Shown piece by piece: positions 15,289 through 24,678 of a stretch of 64,000 nt of DNA (position 1 is the first letter of the stretch; the number at the start of each line of letters is the position of its first letter). The translations under genes and the position numbers were made by a program. The notes beneath the pieces are model-generated. The model worked only from the letters and a program-made list of their open reading frames with translations, did not search any database and was not told the DNA's origin. The stretch comes from Devosia sp. (lineage in GTDB: Bacteria; Pseudomonadota; Alphaproteobacteria; Rhizobiales; Devosiaceae), in contig NZ_JAFKHE010000014.1 of assembly GCF_017307495.1 (NCBI RefSeq), positions 62,001 to 126,000 on the forward strand, read 5' to 3'.

Positions 15289-15476
15289 ACATCACTGCCA
15301 TCGTCACCATCCTCGCCCTCGGCGCCGTCACCTTCATCCTGTTCTGGGGGCTGTGGAACATGTTCCGCGGTGGCAACCCCAACCTCAGCCAGAAGCTGAT
15401 GCGCGCCCGCGTCATCGCCCAGTTCGTCGCCATCGTCGTCATCCTGGGGGCGCTGTTCTTCTTCGGCCGCGGCTGA
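15285..15476 (+). CDS. Small twin-transmembrane protein, HIG1-like
   Basis: This 63-residue protein has two hydrophobic segments (about 3-23 and 43-60) joined by a polar loop with 'GGNPNLSQKLMRARVIAQ', the pattern of bacterial HIG1-domain twin-helix proteins. Such proteins associate with respiratory complexes in mitochondria; the bacterial role is unclear. The ATG overlaps the LysR stop (ATGA). A cobalamin adenosyltransferase gene follows 54 bases later. Confidence 0.85.
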   Translation: MNITAIVTILALGAVTFILFWGLWNMFRGGNPNLSQKLMRARVIAQFVAIVVILGALFFFGRG

Positions 15477-15530
15477 CCTCGGCCATCATTGTGCTGGCGC
15501 GCGGACCCGGAATCGGATCACGTTTGCCGC

Positions 15531-16124
15531 ATGGTGAAGCTCAACAAGATCTACACGAAGACCGGCGACGACGGGACGACAGGGCTGGTGCGCGGTCCGC
15601 GCCGTTCCAAGGCCGACCTGCGCGTCGAGGCCTTTGGCACCGTCGACGAGGCCAATAGCTGCATCGGCCTGGCGCGCCTGCACACCGCCAGTACGCCCAG
15701 GCTCGACCGCGTGCTGGCCCGCGTCCAGAACGACCTGTTCGACCTCGGCTCGGACCTCGCGACCCCCGGCGCCGATGCCGAGGGGGCGCCGCCTTCGCTG
15801 CGCATCCTGCCGGCCCAGGCGGAATGGCTCGAGCAGCAGATCGACACCTACAACGAGCCGCTGGCGCCGCTGACCAGCTTCGTCCTTCCCGGCGGCTCGC
15901 CGCTCGCCGCCGCCCTGCACGTGGCGCGCACCGTCACCCGCCGCGCCGAACGGCTCGTCGTCGACCTGGCCGAGCGCGAGCCCGACACCAGCCGCGCGGT
16001 GCAGGTCTACCTCAACCGGCTCTCGGACCTGTTGTTCGTCCTCGCCCGCGTCGCCAATGCCAATGGCGAGGGCGACGTGCTGTGGACGCCGGGCAAGTTC
16101 CGCGGTGACAACGGCAACGGCTGA
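15531..16124 (+). CDS. Cob(I)yrinic acid a,c-diamide adenosyltransferase, PduO type
   Basis: From ATG 15531 this 197-residue protein opens with 'KLNKIYTKTGDDGTTGL', the ATP-binding signature of PduO-type adenosyltransferases. It continues with 'EAFGTVDEANSCIGLAR' and ends with the 'RAVQVYLNRLSDLLFVLAR' helix. The enzyme transfers adenosyl from ATP to cob(I)alamin, making coenzyme B12 in the cytoplasm. No cobalamin biosynthesis genes or riboswitch are nearby, so it probably serves salvage or a B12-dependent enzyme elsewhere. Confidence 0.93.
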   Translation: MVKLNKIYTKTGDDGTTGLVRGPRRSKADLRVEAFGTVDEANSCIGLARLHTASTPRLDRVLARVQNDLFDLGSDLATPGADAEGAPPSLRILPAQAEWLEQQIDTYNEPLAPLTSFVLPGGSPLAAALHVARTVTRRAERLVVDLAEREPDTSRAVQVYLNRLSDLLFVLARVANANGEGDVLWTPGKFRGDNGNG

Positions 16125-16191
16125 GACGTTCACGCCCCGTTAACGACTCCGGCCAACGGCGCGTTTACCGTCTGCCGATAGACTGGCGGGG

Positions 16192-16374
16192 ATGGATACC
16201 GACCTGACATCGCAACTGCTTGCCGTACGTGCGCTGGGCACGCAGCAATCGGCTGCCATGGCCGTGCTGAAGCGGCAGCACGAGATGGAGATGTCGCTTC
16301 TGCAGATGGTCGATCAGGTAGCCCGCAGCGCGCCGCCCCCGGGACAGGGCACGAAGGTCGACAAGCTGGCCTGA
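16192..16374 (+). CDS. Putative motility protein, YjfB-like
   Basis: This 60-residue, soluble, mostly helical protein has 'LLAVRALGTQQSAAMAVLKRQHEMEMSL' as its core, resembling the small YjfB-like 'putative motility protein' family. The family has no established biochemistry. The gene stands alone between the adenosyltransferase and the acetyltransferase. Its presence fits a motile organism, as the chemotaxis cluster at the end of the window also suggests. The assignment is by resemblance. Confidence 0.72.
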   Translation: MDTDLTSQLLAVRALGTQQSAAMAVLKRQHEMEMSLLQMVDQVARSAPPPGQGTKVDKLA

Positions 16375-16497
16375 GGCTGAACCCGTGCTGAACGGTTCGG
16401 GCCAAAATCGTCCACCCCGCCAGATTCCGCGCTTTCGCGCCTGTCATCGCTACGCTAGAGCGACGCCAACTGCGGGGGGCCGCAGGAGGATTTGCCG

Positions 16498-17118
16498 ATG
16501 GTCGACACCACCGGTTATGACAGGATGCGCCGCGGCGAGGTCTATCCCAACCCCGACTTCCATCTCATCGAGATGCAGGCCGAAGCGCGCAAGAAGCTCG
16601 ATCGGCTGAACGCCGTTCCCAACTCCGACATGTTCAACCGCACCGTCATGCTGCGCGACCAGCTCGGCAGCTTCGGCGGCGGCATGGTCATGTCGCCGGT
16701 GACCTGGGAATACGGCCGGCACATCCATATCGGCGAGGGCGTGTTCATCAACTTCGAGTGCGTGTTCCTCGATGGCGCCGACGTGCGCATCGGCAACGGC
16801 TCGGTGATCGCCCCGCGCGTGCAGTTCCTGACCGCCGGCCATCCGATCGACCCCGAGGAGCGCGCCCTGCGCGACGAGGCCGGCAGGATCGTGGGCGGCA
16901 ATGCCATCAACCGGCCCATCACCATCGGCGAGAACGTCTGGATCGGCGCCAACGTGCTGATCATGGGCGGCGTCAGCATCGGCGACGGCTCGACCATCGG
17001 GGCGGGCAGCGTGGTGACGCGGGACGTGCCCGCGGGCGTGGTGGCGGCCGGCAACCCGTGCCGGGTGATCCGGACCATTGCGAGCAAGGACAACGTGAAG
17101 AGGTCACGAGCAGCTTAG
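16498..17118 (+). CDS. Hexapeptide-repeat sugar O-acetyltransferase (maltose acetyltransferase type)
   Basis: ATG 16498 follows AGGAGG at a good distance; the product is 206 residues. An N-terminal helical segment ('MRRGEVYPNPDFHLIEMQAEARKK', shown here in parts at residues 9-32) matches the maltose/galactoside acetyltransferase leader. The left-handed beta helix then contains 'FINFECVFLDGADVRIGNGS', the catalytic His in 'TAGHPID', and repeats such as 'IGENVWIGANVLIMGGV'. It moves acetyl from acetyl-CoA to a sugar hydroxyl. The exact sugar is not visible. Confidence 0.9.
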   Translation: MVDTTGYDRMRRGEVYPNPDFHLIEMQAEARKKLDRLNAVPNSDMFNRTVMLRDQLGSFGGGMVMSPVTWEYGRHIHIGEGVFINFECVFLDGADVRIGNGSVIAPRVQFLTAGHPIDPEERALRDEAGRIVGGNAINRPITIGENVWIGANVLIMGGVSIGDGSTIGAGSVVTRDVPAGVVAAGNPCRVIRTIASKDNVKRSRAA

Positions 17119-17140
17119 TGCGCCTGGCCGGTGCGGGTGG

Positions 17141-17250
17141 CTCCCCTCACCCTGACCCTCTCCCCAAAGGGGCGAGGGGACACTCTGCACCGGCAGTGCC
17201 ACACCGCCCCCTCGCCCCTCTGGGGAGAGGGCCGGGGTGAGGGGCAGCCA
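17141..17250. repeat. Large nested palindrome between convergent genes
   Basis: An inner hairpin (CTCTCCCC with GGGGCGAG-type arms near 17157-17178) is mirrored by an inverted copy at 17209-17244. The whole unit folds into a long imperfect stem with outer arms CCCCTCACCC and GGGTGAGGGG. It is the largest member of the window's palindrome family and lies between the acetyltransferase and the PfkB kinase stops. Confidence 0.7.
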
Positions 17251-17255
17251 AGCCC

Positions 17256-18149
17256 TCAGCCCTGCGCTGCCATGAACGCCTCGACCTCATTTCGCGTCGG
17301 GGCGCCCAGCCGCCCGCCGAAGCGGGTGCACTTGATGGCGGCGGCGGCCGAGGCAAAGGCGATGGTCCGTCCCATCGGCCAGCCTTCGGTGAGCCCGACC
17401 GCAAAGCCGGCATGGAAGACGTCGCCGGCCGCCAGCGTGTCGATCGCGTCGATCTTCGGCGCCGCCGTATGGCGGATGGCGGCGCCCTCGGTCCACCAGC
17501 AGCCATGGGCGCCGGCCGTCACGGCGACGAACACGCCATGCTCGTCGAAGAGGCGCCACGCCGCGCCTTCGGGTGCCTCCGCGCCGGTCAGCAGCTTCGC
17601 CGCGCTTTCCGAGGCAACGATGTGGCTGGCCTCGGGCACCAGCGCATCGAGCACGTCGCGCGGCGCCATGTCGGCATCGAGGATGCCGGGAATGCCGGCT
17701 GCCCTGGCGGCGGCCAGCGCCAGCCTGGCGGCCGCCGGCCAGCGCACGTCGGTCATCACCGCGTCGATGCCCTGCAGGTCTGGCGGGCCGTCCGGCGCCG
17801 CGGTGATCGTCGGATCATAGCGCGGCACGATGATCGTCGAACCGGTCTGGTCCATCAGGATCGACGAGAAGCCCGAGCGCGCTCCGGCCACCCGGCGGAC
17901 GTGCGCGGTATCGACGCCCGCCTCGGAAATCTGTGCCACCAGCCGGTCGCCGATGCCGTCGTCGCCGGCCGAGGCCCAGAGCGCCGCCGCGCCGCCGAGC
18001 CGGACGATGCTCGCCGCCTGGGCCGAGGCCATGCCTTCGGCCACCTCCACCGCATCGAGCGGGATGATCTTGCCCGGCGCCTCGGGCAGGCGCTCGAGCC
18101 GGAAGATGGTGTCCATGGTCAGCGCGCCGACGCACAGGATGCGGGCCAA
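17256..18149 (-). CDS. PfkB-family carbohydrate kinase (ribokinase-like)
   Basis: I start at TTG 18149, two bases after the tlpA stop, since GGGAG precedes it and the sequence there is the normal family start ('ARILCVGALTMDTI'). The 297 residues end with the PfkB signature 'DTLAAGDVFHAGFAVGL', where Asp of 'AAGD' is the catalytic base. It phosphorylates a sugar or nucleoside with ATP; the substrate is not predictable. It is the second gene after tlpA in the same transcript. Confidence 0.88.
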   Translation of the reverse strand: MARILCVGALTMDTIFRLERLPEAPGKIIPLDAVEVAEGMASAQAASIVRLGGAAALWASAGDDGIGDRLVAQISEAGVDTAHVRRVAGARSGFSSILMDQTGSTIIVPRYDPTITAAPDGPPDLQGIDAVMTDVRWPAAARLALAAARAAGIPGILDADMAPRDVLDALVPEASHIVASESAAKLLTGAEAPEGAAWRLFDEHGVFVAVTAGAHGCWWTEGAAIRHTAAPKIDAIDTLAAGDVFHAGFAVGLTEGWPMGRTIAFASAAAAIKCTRFGGRLGAPTRNEVEAFMAAQG

Positions 18150-18151
18150 GC

Positions 18152-18811
18152 TCAGCTCCCGATCAGCGTGTCGATGACGGCCTTGCCGTCGGGCGAGTCC
18201 CACTCGGCCGGCCCCTGCAGGACGGCGAGCTCGCAGCCCTTCTCGTCGAGCAGCAAGGTGGCGGGAAGGCCCACCGCCACGGCCTGCTGCTTCAGCCGCT
18301 CGAACGCCGAAAAGCTCGAGTCCGCGTAGAGCGGCAGGTTGTGGAGGTTCTCGTCGGCGAGGAACTTCCTCGCCTTCTCGAGCCCGCCCTCGCCGATGTC
18401 GAGGTTGATCGGCAGGACCATGAACCGGTCCGAATTGTACTCGGCCGCCACCCGGTCGAGCGCCGGCATCTCGGCCCGGCACGGGACGCACCAGCTGGCC
18501 CAGAAGTTGACGAGCAGCTTCCGGCCGGCGAAATCGGCGATGGTCCGGGGCGCTCCCGCCTGGTCCTTGAACGCCATGTCGGCATAGCCGCGGCCCTCGC
18601 CGGTTCCGGTCAGCGCCGCGAGCAGGCCGACGGCGGCGGCGTCGATCTTCTGGCCCTTCACCACCTGCGCCGGGCACTGATGCGCCTGGGCCGGCATGAA
18701 GTTGCCAATCACCAGGGTAAGGACTAGTGCTACCGCCGCGCTGGCGAGGGCGATGAGCAGCACCCGCATCGGGCGCATCCGCCTGACCGGCGCCGGGCTT
18801 TGGTCTGTCAT
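18152..18811 (-). CDS. tlpA: TlpA-like membrane-anchored thiol-disulfide oxidoreductase
   Basis: From ATG 18811 (another ATG is at 18817) the product is 219 residues. An N-terminal anchor helix (residues 18-38) is followed by a periplasmic thioredoxin domain with '[15 protein letters not shown]', so the active site is Cys-Val-Pro-Cys, and with the cis-proline region '[10 protein letters not shown]'. TlpA reduces cysteines needed for cytochrome oxidase assembly. It is divergent from argH with only about 21 bases between starts, an arrangement common in Hyphomicrobiales. The PfkB gene follows. Confidence 0.9.
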   Translation of the reverse strand: MTDQSPAPVRRMRPMRVLLIALASAAVALVLTLVIGNFMPAQAHQCPAQVVKGQKIDAAAVGLLAALTGTGEGRGYADMAFKDQAGAPRTIADFAGRKLLVNFWASWCVPCRAEMPALDRVAAEYNSDRFMVLPINLDIGEGGLEKARKFLADENLHNLPLYADSSFSAFERLKQQAVAVGLPATLLLDEKGCELAVLQGPAEWDSPDGKAVIDTLIGS

Positions 18812-18832
18812 TTGCATACCGTTGGAGTTGAG

Positions 18833-20275
18833 ATGAGCAATCGCATGTGGGGCGGCCGTTTCGCGACCGGACCCGACGCCATCATGGAAGAGATCAACGC
18901 CTCCATCGGCTTCGACCAGCGCCTCTACAAGCAGGATATCGCCGGTTCTATCGCACACGCCACGATGCTCGCGGAAGTGGGCATCCTGACCCAGGCGGAT
19001 CGCGACGCGATCATTGCCGGCCTACAGGCAGTGCTCGCCGAAATCGAGACACAGAAGTTCACGTTCTCGCGTTCGCTCGAGGACATCCACATGAACGTCG
19101 AGAGCCGGCTGAAGGAAATCATCGGCGATGCCGCCGGGCGCCTGCACACGGCGCGCTCGCGCAACGACCAGGTGGCGACCGACTTCCGCCTCTATGTCCG
19201 CGACGCCATCGACACGCTGCTGGCCCAGGTGAAGACGCTGCAGCTGGCGCTGGTCAAGCGCGCCGAGGAAGAAGTGGCGACCATCATGCCCGGCTTCACG
19301 CACCTGCAGAACGCCCAGCCGGTGACCTTCGGCCATCACCTGCTCGCCTATGTCGAGATGCTCGGCCGCGACCACGGCCGCTTCGAGGATGCGCGCAAAC
19401 GCCTCAACGAAAGCCCGCTCGGCTCGGCGGCGCTGGCCGGCACGCCCTATCCCATCGATCGCGACATGACCGCCAAGGCGCTCGGCTTCGACCGCCCGAC
19501 CGCCAATTCGCTGGATGCCGTCTCGGATCGCGACTTCATCCTCGAGACGCTCAGCGCCGCAAGCCTGTGCGCCATGCACCTATCCCGTTTCGCCGAGGAA
19601 CTGGTGATCTGGAGCTCGGCCCAGTTCGGCTTCGTCAAGCTTTCCGACAAGTTCACCACCGGCTCGTCGATCATGCCGCAGAAGCGCAACCCCGACGCCG
19701 CAGAGCTGATCCGCGCCAAGGTCGGCCGCATCATGGGGGCGCTCACCTCGCTGATGATGGTGATGAAGGGCCTGCCGCTCGCCTATTCCAAGGACATGCA
19801 GGAAGACAAGGAAGTCGCCTTCGACGCGCTCGACTCCCTGTCCCTCTCGCTCGCCGCAATGACCGGCATGGTGGAAGATCTGAAGGCGAATCGCGAGAAG
19901 ATGCGCGCCTCGGCCAATGCCGGCTTCTCGACTGCGACCGACATCGCCGACTGGCTGGTGCGCGAGGCCAATATCCCGTTCCGCGAGGCGCACCACATCA
20001 CCGGCCAGATCGTCGCGCTGGCCGAGCAGAAGGGCATGAGCCTCGACGGGCTGACCATCGAGGACTTCAAGTTCATCGACCACCGCATCGACAGCCGCAT
20101 CCACAAGGTGCTGAGCGTCGAGAGCTCGGTCGCGGCGCGCAAGAGCTACGGCGGCACGGCGCCCGAGAACGTCGCGGCCCAGGCCGCACGCTGGAAGGAG
20201 ATCCTCACCGGCGTGAAATCGGAGCCGGTCAGCGTGAAGAAATCCGGCGGCCATGGCGATGGCGGGGTGGAATAA
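18833..20275 (+). CDS. argH: Argininosuccinate lyase
   Basis: From ATG 18833 the product is 480 residues, near the usual 460-480. It starts '[10 protein letters not shown]', carries 'TARSRNDQV', and has the superfamily signature '[12 protein letters not shown]', whose serine is catalytic. It splits argininosuccinate to arginine and fumarate, the last step of arginine synthesis. It is divergent from tlpA and upstream of lysA, as in related genomes, but here a ChaC-like gene lies between argH and lysA. Confidence 0.97.
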   Translation: MSNRMWGGRFATGPDAIMEEINASIGFDQRLYKQDIAGSIAHATMLAEVGILTQADRDAIIAGLQAVLAEIETQKFTFSRSLEDIHMNVESRLKEIIGDAAGRLHTARSRNDQVATDFRLYVRDAIDTLLAQVKTLQLALVKRAEEEVATIMPGFTHLQNAQPVTFGHHLLAYVEMLGRDHGRFEDARKRLNESPLGSAALAGTPYPIDRDMTAKALGFDRPTANSLDAVSDRDFILETLSAASLCAMHLSRFAEELVIWSSAQFGFVKLSDKFTTGSSIMPQKRNPDAAELIRAKVGRIMGALTSLMMVMKGLPLAYSKDMQEDKEVAFDALDSLSLSLAAMTGMVEDLKANREKMRASANAGFSTATDIADWLVREANIPFREAHHITGQIVALAEQKGMSLDGLTIEDFKFIDHRIDSRIHKVLSVESSVAARKSYGGTAPENVAAQAARWKEILTGVKSEPVSVKKSGGHGDGGVE

Positions 20276-20337
20276 CGTCCGGCATCTCGTCGGAAAACAC
20301 TGGCACCAGCGAAACGATGACGTTCGAGCGCAGGTCA

Positions 20338-20357
20338 CCTCCCCCGTGCGGGGGAGG
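20338..20357. repeat. Palindrome downstream of argH
   Basis: CCTCCCCC (20338-20345) pairs with GGGGGAGG (20350-20357) over GTGC, a perfect eight-base stem in the gap between argH and the ChaC-like gene. It is a member of the window's C/G-rich palindrome family. Confidence 0.6.
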
Positions 20358-20410
20358 GACAGGGTGGGGGGTATCTTCCCGAACAATCCTTGGCGAATAT
20401 GCGAGCTGCC

Positions 20411-21112
20411 ATGCCCCCAAAACCCCGCCCCCTCCATCTCACCTCCGACCACGTCGCCCGCATCCCCGTCATCGAGGATCCCGGGCCACCGAACTACGCC
20501 TTCGTGAGGCTGGCGACCGATGCCGACTACGACGCGGAGGTCGAGCGCTGGATTTCGGCTGCCCCCGGGGATGACTTCTGGATCTTTGCCTACGGCTCGC
20601 TGATCTGGAACCCGGCCACCGATACGGACGCCGAAAAGATCGCCGTCGCCAGGGGCTGGCACCGCAGCTTCTGCCTGTTCGACCAGCGCTATCGCGGCAA
20701 TCCGAAACAGCCGGGCCTGATGCTGTGCCTCGATCGCGGCGGCACCTGCCGCGGCGTCGCCTATCGCATCCCGGCCGCGCGCCTGCGCGAGAACCTGCAC
20801 AAGCTGATCCGCCGCGAGATGAGCATGGTGCCCTCGGCCTTCCCGGCGCGCTGGATCAAGGTGATGACCGAGACCGGCCCGCTCACCACGCTCGCCTTCA
20901 TCATCGATCGTCGCGACCAGCGCTATATCGGCGGCCTCAGCCTCGCCGAGCGCGCCGACCAGTTGGCGCAGGCGCATGGCTGGAAGGGCTCGATGGCCGA
21001 GTATGTGCTCTCGACGGTGACCAGGCTCGAAGAGCTGGGCATCCACGACCGCAACCTGTGGCAGATCCAGCGGCTGGTGGCGGAGCGGATCGAGCATCAC
21101 TGGCCGCGGTGA
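20411..21112 (+). CDS. ChaC-type gamma-glutamylcyclotransferase
   Basis: Using ATG 20411 the product is 233 residues; ATG 20399 and TTG 20390 are alternatives. The ChaC signature 'FWIFAYGSLIWNP' lies near residue 50, followed by 'RSFCLFDQRYRG' and 'GTCRGVAYRI'. ChaC enzymes break down glutathione to 5-oxoproline and Cys-Gly. A second, shorter ChaC-like gene is 6 kb away at 27030-27581. The two share the fold motifs but differ in length and N-terminus, so they are likely paralogues with separate roles. Confidence 0.9.
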   Translation: MPPKPRPLHLTSDHVARIPVIEDPGPPNYAFVRLATDADYDAEVERWISAAPGDDFWIFAYGSLIWNPATDTDAEKIAVARGWHRSFCLFDQRYRGNPKQPGLMLCLDRGGTCRGVAYRIPAARLRENLHKLIRREMSMVPSAFPARWIKVMTETGPLTTLAFIIDRRDQRYIGGLSLAERADQLAQAHGWKGSMAEYVLSTVTRLEELGIHDRNLWQIQRLVAERIEHHWPR

Positions 21113-21220
21113 AGAGGGCGCTTCTTCATCCGCCCCGGTCGGGCCGTCCACAACTCCAGCTTCCGTTTTCCGCGCCTTTCGCCTAGAGCTTCAGCCCTGA
21201 CTTTAGGGGCGTGGACCTTG

Positions 21221-22477
21221 GTGCATCACTTCCAGTATCGCGACGACCGGCTGTTTGCCGAGGAGGTCGACATCACCGCCCTCGCCGGCAAGGTGGGGAC
21301 GCCCTTCTACGTGTACTCCGCCGCCACGCTGCGCCGTCATGTGCGCGTGATGCGCGATGCCTTCCAGGGCATCGACACGCTCGTCGCCTATGCCATGAAG
21401 GCCAATTCCAACCAGGCGGTGATCCGGCTCCTGGCCCGCGAAGGCGCCGGCGCCGACGTGGTGTCCGGCGGCGAGCTCGAGCGCGCCATCGCGGCCGGGG
21501 TGCCGCCCGACCGGATCGTATTCTCGGGCGTCGGCAAGACCTTTGCCGAGATGCGGCGCGCGCTCGAGCTCGGCATCAAGTGCTTCAATATCGAGAGCGA
21601 GCCCGAGCTCGAGCGGCTGAGCGACGTCGCCGTGTCGATGGGCGCGACCGCCCCGGTCTCGGTGCGGATCAACCCCGACGTCGACGCCGGCACCCATGCC
21701 AAGATTTCGACCGGCAAGGCCGAGAACAAGTTCGGCATTCCGTTTGCCCGGGCGCACGAAGTGTACGCGCGCATCGCGGCGTTGCCCGGCGTGCGCGCCG
21801 TCGGCGTCGACATGCACATCGGCAGCCAGATCACCTCCATGCTGCCCTTCGACAATGCCTTCTGGCTGCTGGCCCAGCTGGTCAACGACCTGAAGGCGGA
21901 CGGCCACGACATCCGCCACGTCGATGTCGGCGGCGGACTCGGCATCCCGTACCACCACGACCAGGACGCGCCGCCCGATCCGCTCGCCTATGCCGAGGTG
22001 GTCAAGCGCCATGTCGGCAAGCTCGGCGTATCGCTGGTGCTCGAGCCCGGCCGGCTGATCGTCGGCAACGCCGGCATCCTCGTCACCAAGGTCGAATACG
22101 TGAAGGAGGGCGGCAAGACCTTCGTCATCGTCGATGCGGCGATGAACGACCTGATCCGCCCCACCCTCTACGAGGCGCATCACGACATCCAGCCGGTGGT
22201 CCAGTCCAACCTGCCGCAGATCACCGCCGACGTCGTCGGCCCGGTCTGCGAGACCGGCGACTTCCTGGCCCAGGACCGGAAGATGGAAGGCGTCAGGGAA
22301 GGCGACCTGCTCGCCGTGATGTCGGCCGGCGCCTATGGCGCGGTCATGGCCTCGACCTACAACTCGCGGCCGCTGATCCCCGAGGTGCTGGTCGACGGCA
22401 GCCAGTGGCACGTCATCCGCCCGCGCCGGTCGATCGCCGAACTGATCGCCCTCGACAGCGTGCCGGACTGGGTGTGA
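21221..22477 (+). CDS. lysA: Diaminopimelate decarboxylase
   Basis: I choose GTG 21221, since the following 'HHFQYRD' is the normal family start; TTG 21218 is also possible. The 418 residues carry the PLP lysine in 'VAYAMKANSN', the 'HIGSQI' motif, the phosphate-binding 'DVGGGLGIPY' and the 'CETGD' active-site cysteine region. It decarboxylates meso-diaminopimelate to lysine. Its 3' end meets the convergent response-regulator gene 10 bases later. In related genomes it also follows argH. Confidence 0.97.
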   Translation: MHHFQYRDDRLFAEEVDITALAGKVGTPFYVYSAATLRRHVRVMRDAFQGIDTLVAYAMKANSNQAVIRLLAREGAGADVVSGGELERAIAAGVPPDRIVFSGVGKTFAEMRRALELGIKCFNIESEPELERLSDVAVSMGATAPVSVRINPDVDAGTHAKISTGKAENKFGIPFARAHEVYARIAALPGVRAVGVDMHIGSQITSMLPFDNAFWLLAQLVNDLKADGHDIRHVDVGGGLGIPYHHDQDAPPDPLAYAEVVKRHVGKLGVSLVLEPGRLIVGNAGILVTKVEYVKEGGKTFVIVDAAMNDLIRPTLYEAHHDIQPVVQSNLPQITADVVGPVCETGDFLAQDRKMEGVREGDLLAVMSAGAYGAVMASTYNSRPLIPEVLVDGSQWHVIRPRRSIAELIALDSVPDWV

Positions 22478-22486
22478 GCCCTCGCC

Positions 22487-22897
22487 CTAGCCGGCGATAG
22501 CCTGCCGGGCCAGCGACACGATCTCCGCCGGACGGCCGTTCAGGGCGTCATCCACCTTCTCGAGCACCTGCTGCAGCGTGAACGGCTTGGGGATCACGTC
22601 GTAGATCAGCTGGTCGAGCCCATGGGCGCGTTCGCGCTGGTCGGCAAAGCCAGTCATCAGCACGATGGTAAGGTCGGGGAAGCTGGAGGCGACGTTGAGC
22701 GCGAGCGCGATGCCGTCCATCACCGGCATCTTGATGTCGCTAAGCAGCAGGTCGAAGCGACCCTGCTCATCCTCGATCACCTCGGAGGCGAGTCCGCCGT
22801 CCTCGGCTTCGACCACCTCGTGGCCCGCGTGCTGAAGCGCGCGGGAAACAAAGGCGCGCACGCCATCATCGTCTTCGGCAAGCAGTATCCTGGCCAT
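22487..22897 (-). CDS. Single-domain response regulator, CpdR-like
   Basis: ATG 22897 overlaps the upstream zinc-ribbon stop by one base. The 136 residues are one receiver domain: acidic pocket 'LLAEDDDG' near 5-12, phosphate acceptor Asp54 ('LLLSDIKMPVMDG'), the threonine in 'VLMTGF' and the lysine in 'PKPFTL'. There is no output domain. The 'MTGFADQ' and C-terminal pattern resemble CpdR, the alphaproteobacterial protein that controls ClpXP-driven cell-cycle proteolysis when unphosphorylated. The CpdR call is likely but not certain. Confidence 0.72.
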   Translation of the reverse strand: MARILLAEDDDGVRAFVSRALQHAGHEVVEAEDGGLASEVIEDEQGRFDLLLSDIKMPVMDGIALALNVASSFPDLTIVLMTGFADQRERAHGLDQLIYDVIPKPFTLQQVLEKVDDALNGRPAEIVSLARQAIAG

Positions 22898-23856
22898 CAA
22901 TGCGTCTCGTTGGTGGTCGTGTTCGGGGGTGGGGCGGCGACCGGCAGCGCGGCCGGCGCAATATCAGTCCGCGGCCGTGCCCCGGCAAAGCCGAGCTTGA
23001 GCCGGGTCGCGGTGGCCGGCGGCGCGGCCAGCTCGGCGGTGAAATCGAGCGCTTCGCCCGGGGCGATGTCGCCTGCGGCCGGCGCGACGCTCCACTGGTA
23101 GACGGCCGTGCCCTGTGCATCGAGCAGGGTGACCACCACCGGCGGCACCGCGACGCGCCGCGGCTCGACCGTCCTGATCCTGGCGATGACGCTCAGCACC
23201 GAATCGTCGCCGCGCCGCGTCATCACGGTCGAGACGTCGGAGAATTCGAGCCCGACCACGTTCACGCCGAGCCCGAGCGCCGAATAGACCCCGGCCATGT
23301 CGGGCACCAGCCGCACGATCTCGGTGCGGAACCAGTAGCCGCCGGCCACCACTGCGAGCAGCAGCAGGACCGCGGCGAGCCGGATGCCGCGCAGCAGGCG
23401 CGCCGCCGGCAGTGCCTCGCCGATGGCGCGCTGGCGCTTGTCGAGCTTGCCGCGGGCGGCCTTTTCGGCGGCCGTCGGGGCGCGTTCCGCTGGCGCCGGC
23501 CCGGGCGCCTCGGCAACCCTGGGCGCGATCGCCGCCTTGATCTCGGCGATCGACCTGACCACTTCGGACGGCGGCGGTTCGCCGCCAGCCGCCATCCGCC
23601 GGATCGATTCGGGCAGCTCCGTGCCGCCGGATGCCTGCCCGAGCGCGTCGAACTGGCGGTCCAGCGCCTCCTCCTCGCCGGGCGCGAACAGCCGGTCCTC
23701 GTCGGCCCGCGTCGGCACTTCCGCCAGCCAGTCCTTGCTGCAGTGGGCGCAACTGACGCGGCGGCCCCGCGCGCCGAGCGTCTCGGGCGGCACCTGGTAG
23801 CGCGTGCCGCAATGCGGGCAGGCGATGACGACCGTTGCGGGCTGGAGCGAGTGCAT
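22897..23856 (-). CDS. Zinc-ribbon (MJ0042 type) and DUF3426 membrane protein
   Basis: This 319-residue protein begins with a zinc ribbon (CPHC near residues 13-16 and CAHC near 36-39). A long charged linker, one membrane helix near residue 160 and a C-terminal beta-rich DUF3426-like domain outside the membrane follow. This layout is common just upstream of and divergent from ftsE in Hyphomicrobiales, as here. Its function is unknown. The response-regulator gene follows with a one-base overlap, so both share a transcript. Confidence 0.85.
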   Translation of the reverse strand: MHSLQPATVVIACPHCGTRYQVPPETLGARGRRVSCAHCSKDWLAEVPTRADEDRLFAPGEEEALDRQFDALGQASGGTELPESIRRMAAGGEPPPSEVVRSIAEIKAAIAPRVAEAPGPAPAERAPTAAEKAARGKLDKRQRAIGEALPAARLLRGIRLAAVLLLLAVVAGGYWFRTEIVRLVPDMAGVYSALGLGVNVVGLEFSDVSTVMTRRGDDSVLSVIARIRTVEPRRVAVPPVVVTLLDAQGTAVYQWSVAPAAGDIAPGEALDFTAELAAPPATATRLKLGFAGARPRTDIAPAALPVAAPPPNTTTNETH

Positions 23857-24018
23857 GGTCCGACCCTAGCCGTGGGGGGGTTAAGTTTCCTCAAACCCGG
23901 CCTCCCACGAATCCCCCGGACCAACCAAGATTTGGGCTGAATTGTCGGCGAGAACGCCGTCTGTGGCGGGGGACCGCTGTTATGATGCCCTTCAACTGAT
24001 TCGGAGCGGGTTGGCCCG

Positions 24019-24678
24019 GTGATCGAGTTCTCCAATGTCGGCCTGCGCTATGGGCAGGGCCCCGAGATCCTGCGCGATCTCAACTTCCGCATCGAACCCG
24101 GCACCTTCCACTTCCTCACCGGCCCTTCCGGTTCCGGCAAGACCTCGCTCCTCAAGCTCCTGCTGCTGTCGCTGCGGCCGACGCGCGGCCGCGTCACCCT
24201 GTTCGGCAAGGACACCTCCGCACTCGACCAGGACGCCCTGCTGCAGATGCGCCGCCATATCGGCATCGTGTTCCAGGAGTTCCGCCTGCTCGACCACCTG
24301 ACGACGTTCGAGAACGTCGCGCTGCCGCTGCGCGTGCTCGGCGAGCCCGAATCGAACTATCGCGCCAATGTCACCGAGCTGCTCGAATGGGTCGGGCTCG
24401 GCGAGCGCCTCGATGCCCTGCCGGCCGTGCTGTCGGGCGGCGAGAAGCAGCGCGCCGCCATCGCCCGCGCCGTGATCGGCCGGCCCGACATCCTGCTCGC
24501 CGACGAACCGACCGGCAACGTCGACCCTGAATTGTCGCTACGCCTCGTGCGGCTGTTTGCCGAGCTCAACAAGATGGGCACCACCATCATCCTCGCGACG
24601 CACGAGCTGCCGCTGCTCGACAACTTCCCCTTTCCCCGCATGAACCTGCGCGACGGCGAGGTGGTGTTCGGTGATTGA
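24019..24678 (+). CDS. ftsE: Cell division ATP-binding protein FtsE
   Basis: From GTG 24019 this 219-residue ABC ATPase has Walker A 'GPSGSGKTS', signature 'LSGGEKQRAA' and Walker B 'ILLADEPTGNVDPE', typical of FtsE. With FtsX it forms a membrane complex at the division site that activates cell-wall hydrolases. The stop overlaps the ftsX start by eight bases. The divergent zinc-ribbon gene and downstream plsC fit the usual order of the order Hyphomicrobiales. Confidence 0.95.
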   Translation: MIEFSNVGLRYGQGPEILRDLNFRIEPGTFHFLTGPSGSGKTSLLKLLLLSLRPTRGRVTLFGKDTSALDQDALLQMRRHIGIVFQEFRLLDHLTTFENVALPLRVLGEPESNYRANVTELLEWVGLGERLDALPAVLSGGEKQRAAIARAVIGRPDILLADEPTGNVDPELSLRLVRLFAELNKMGTTIILATHELPLLDNFPFPRMNLRDGEVVFGD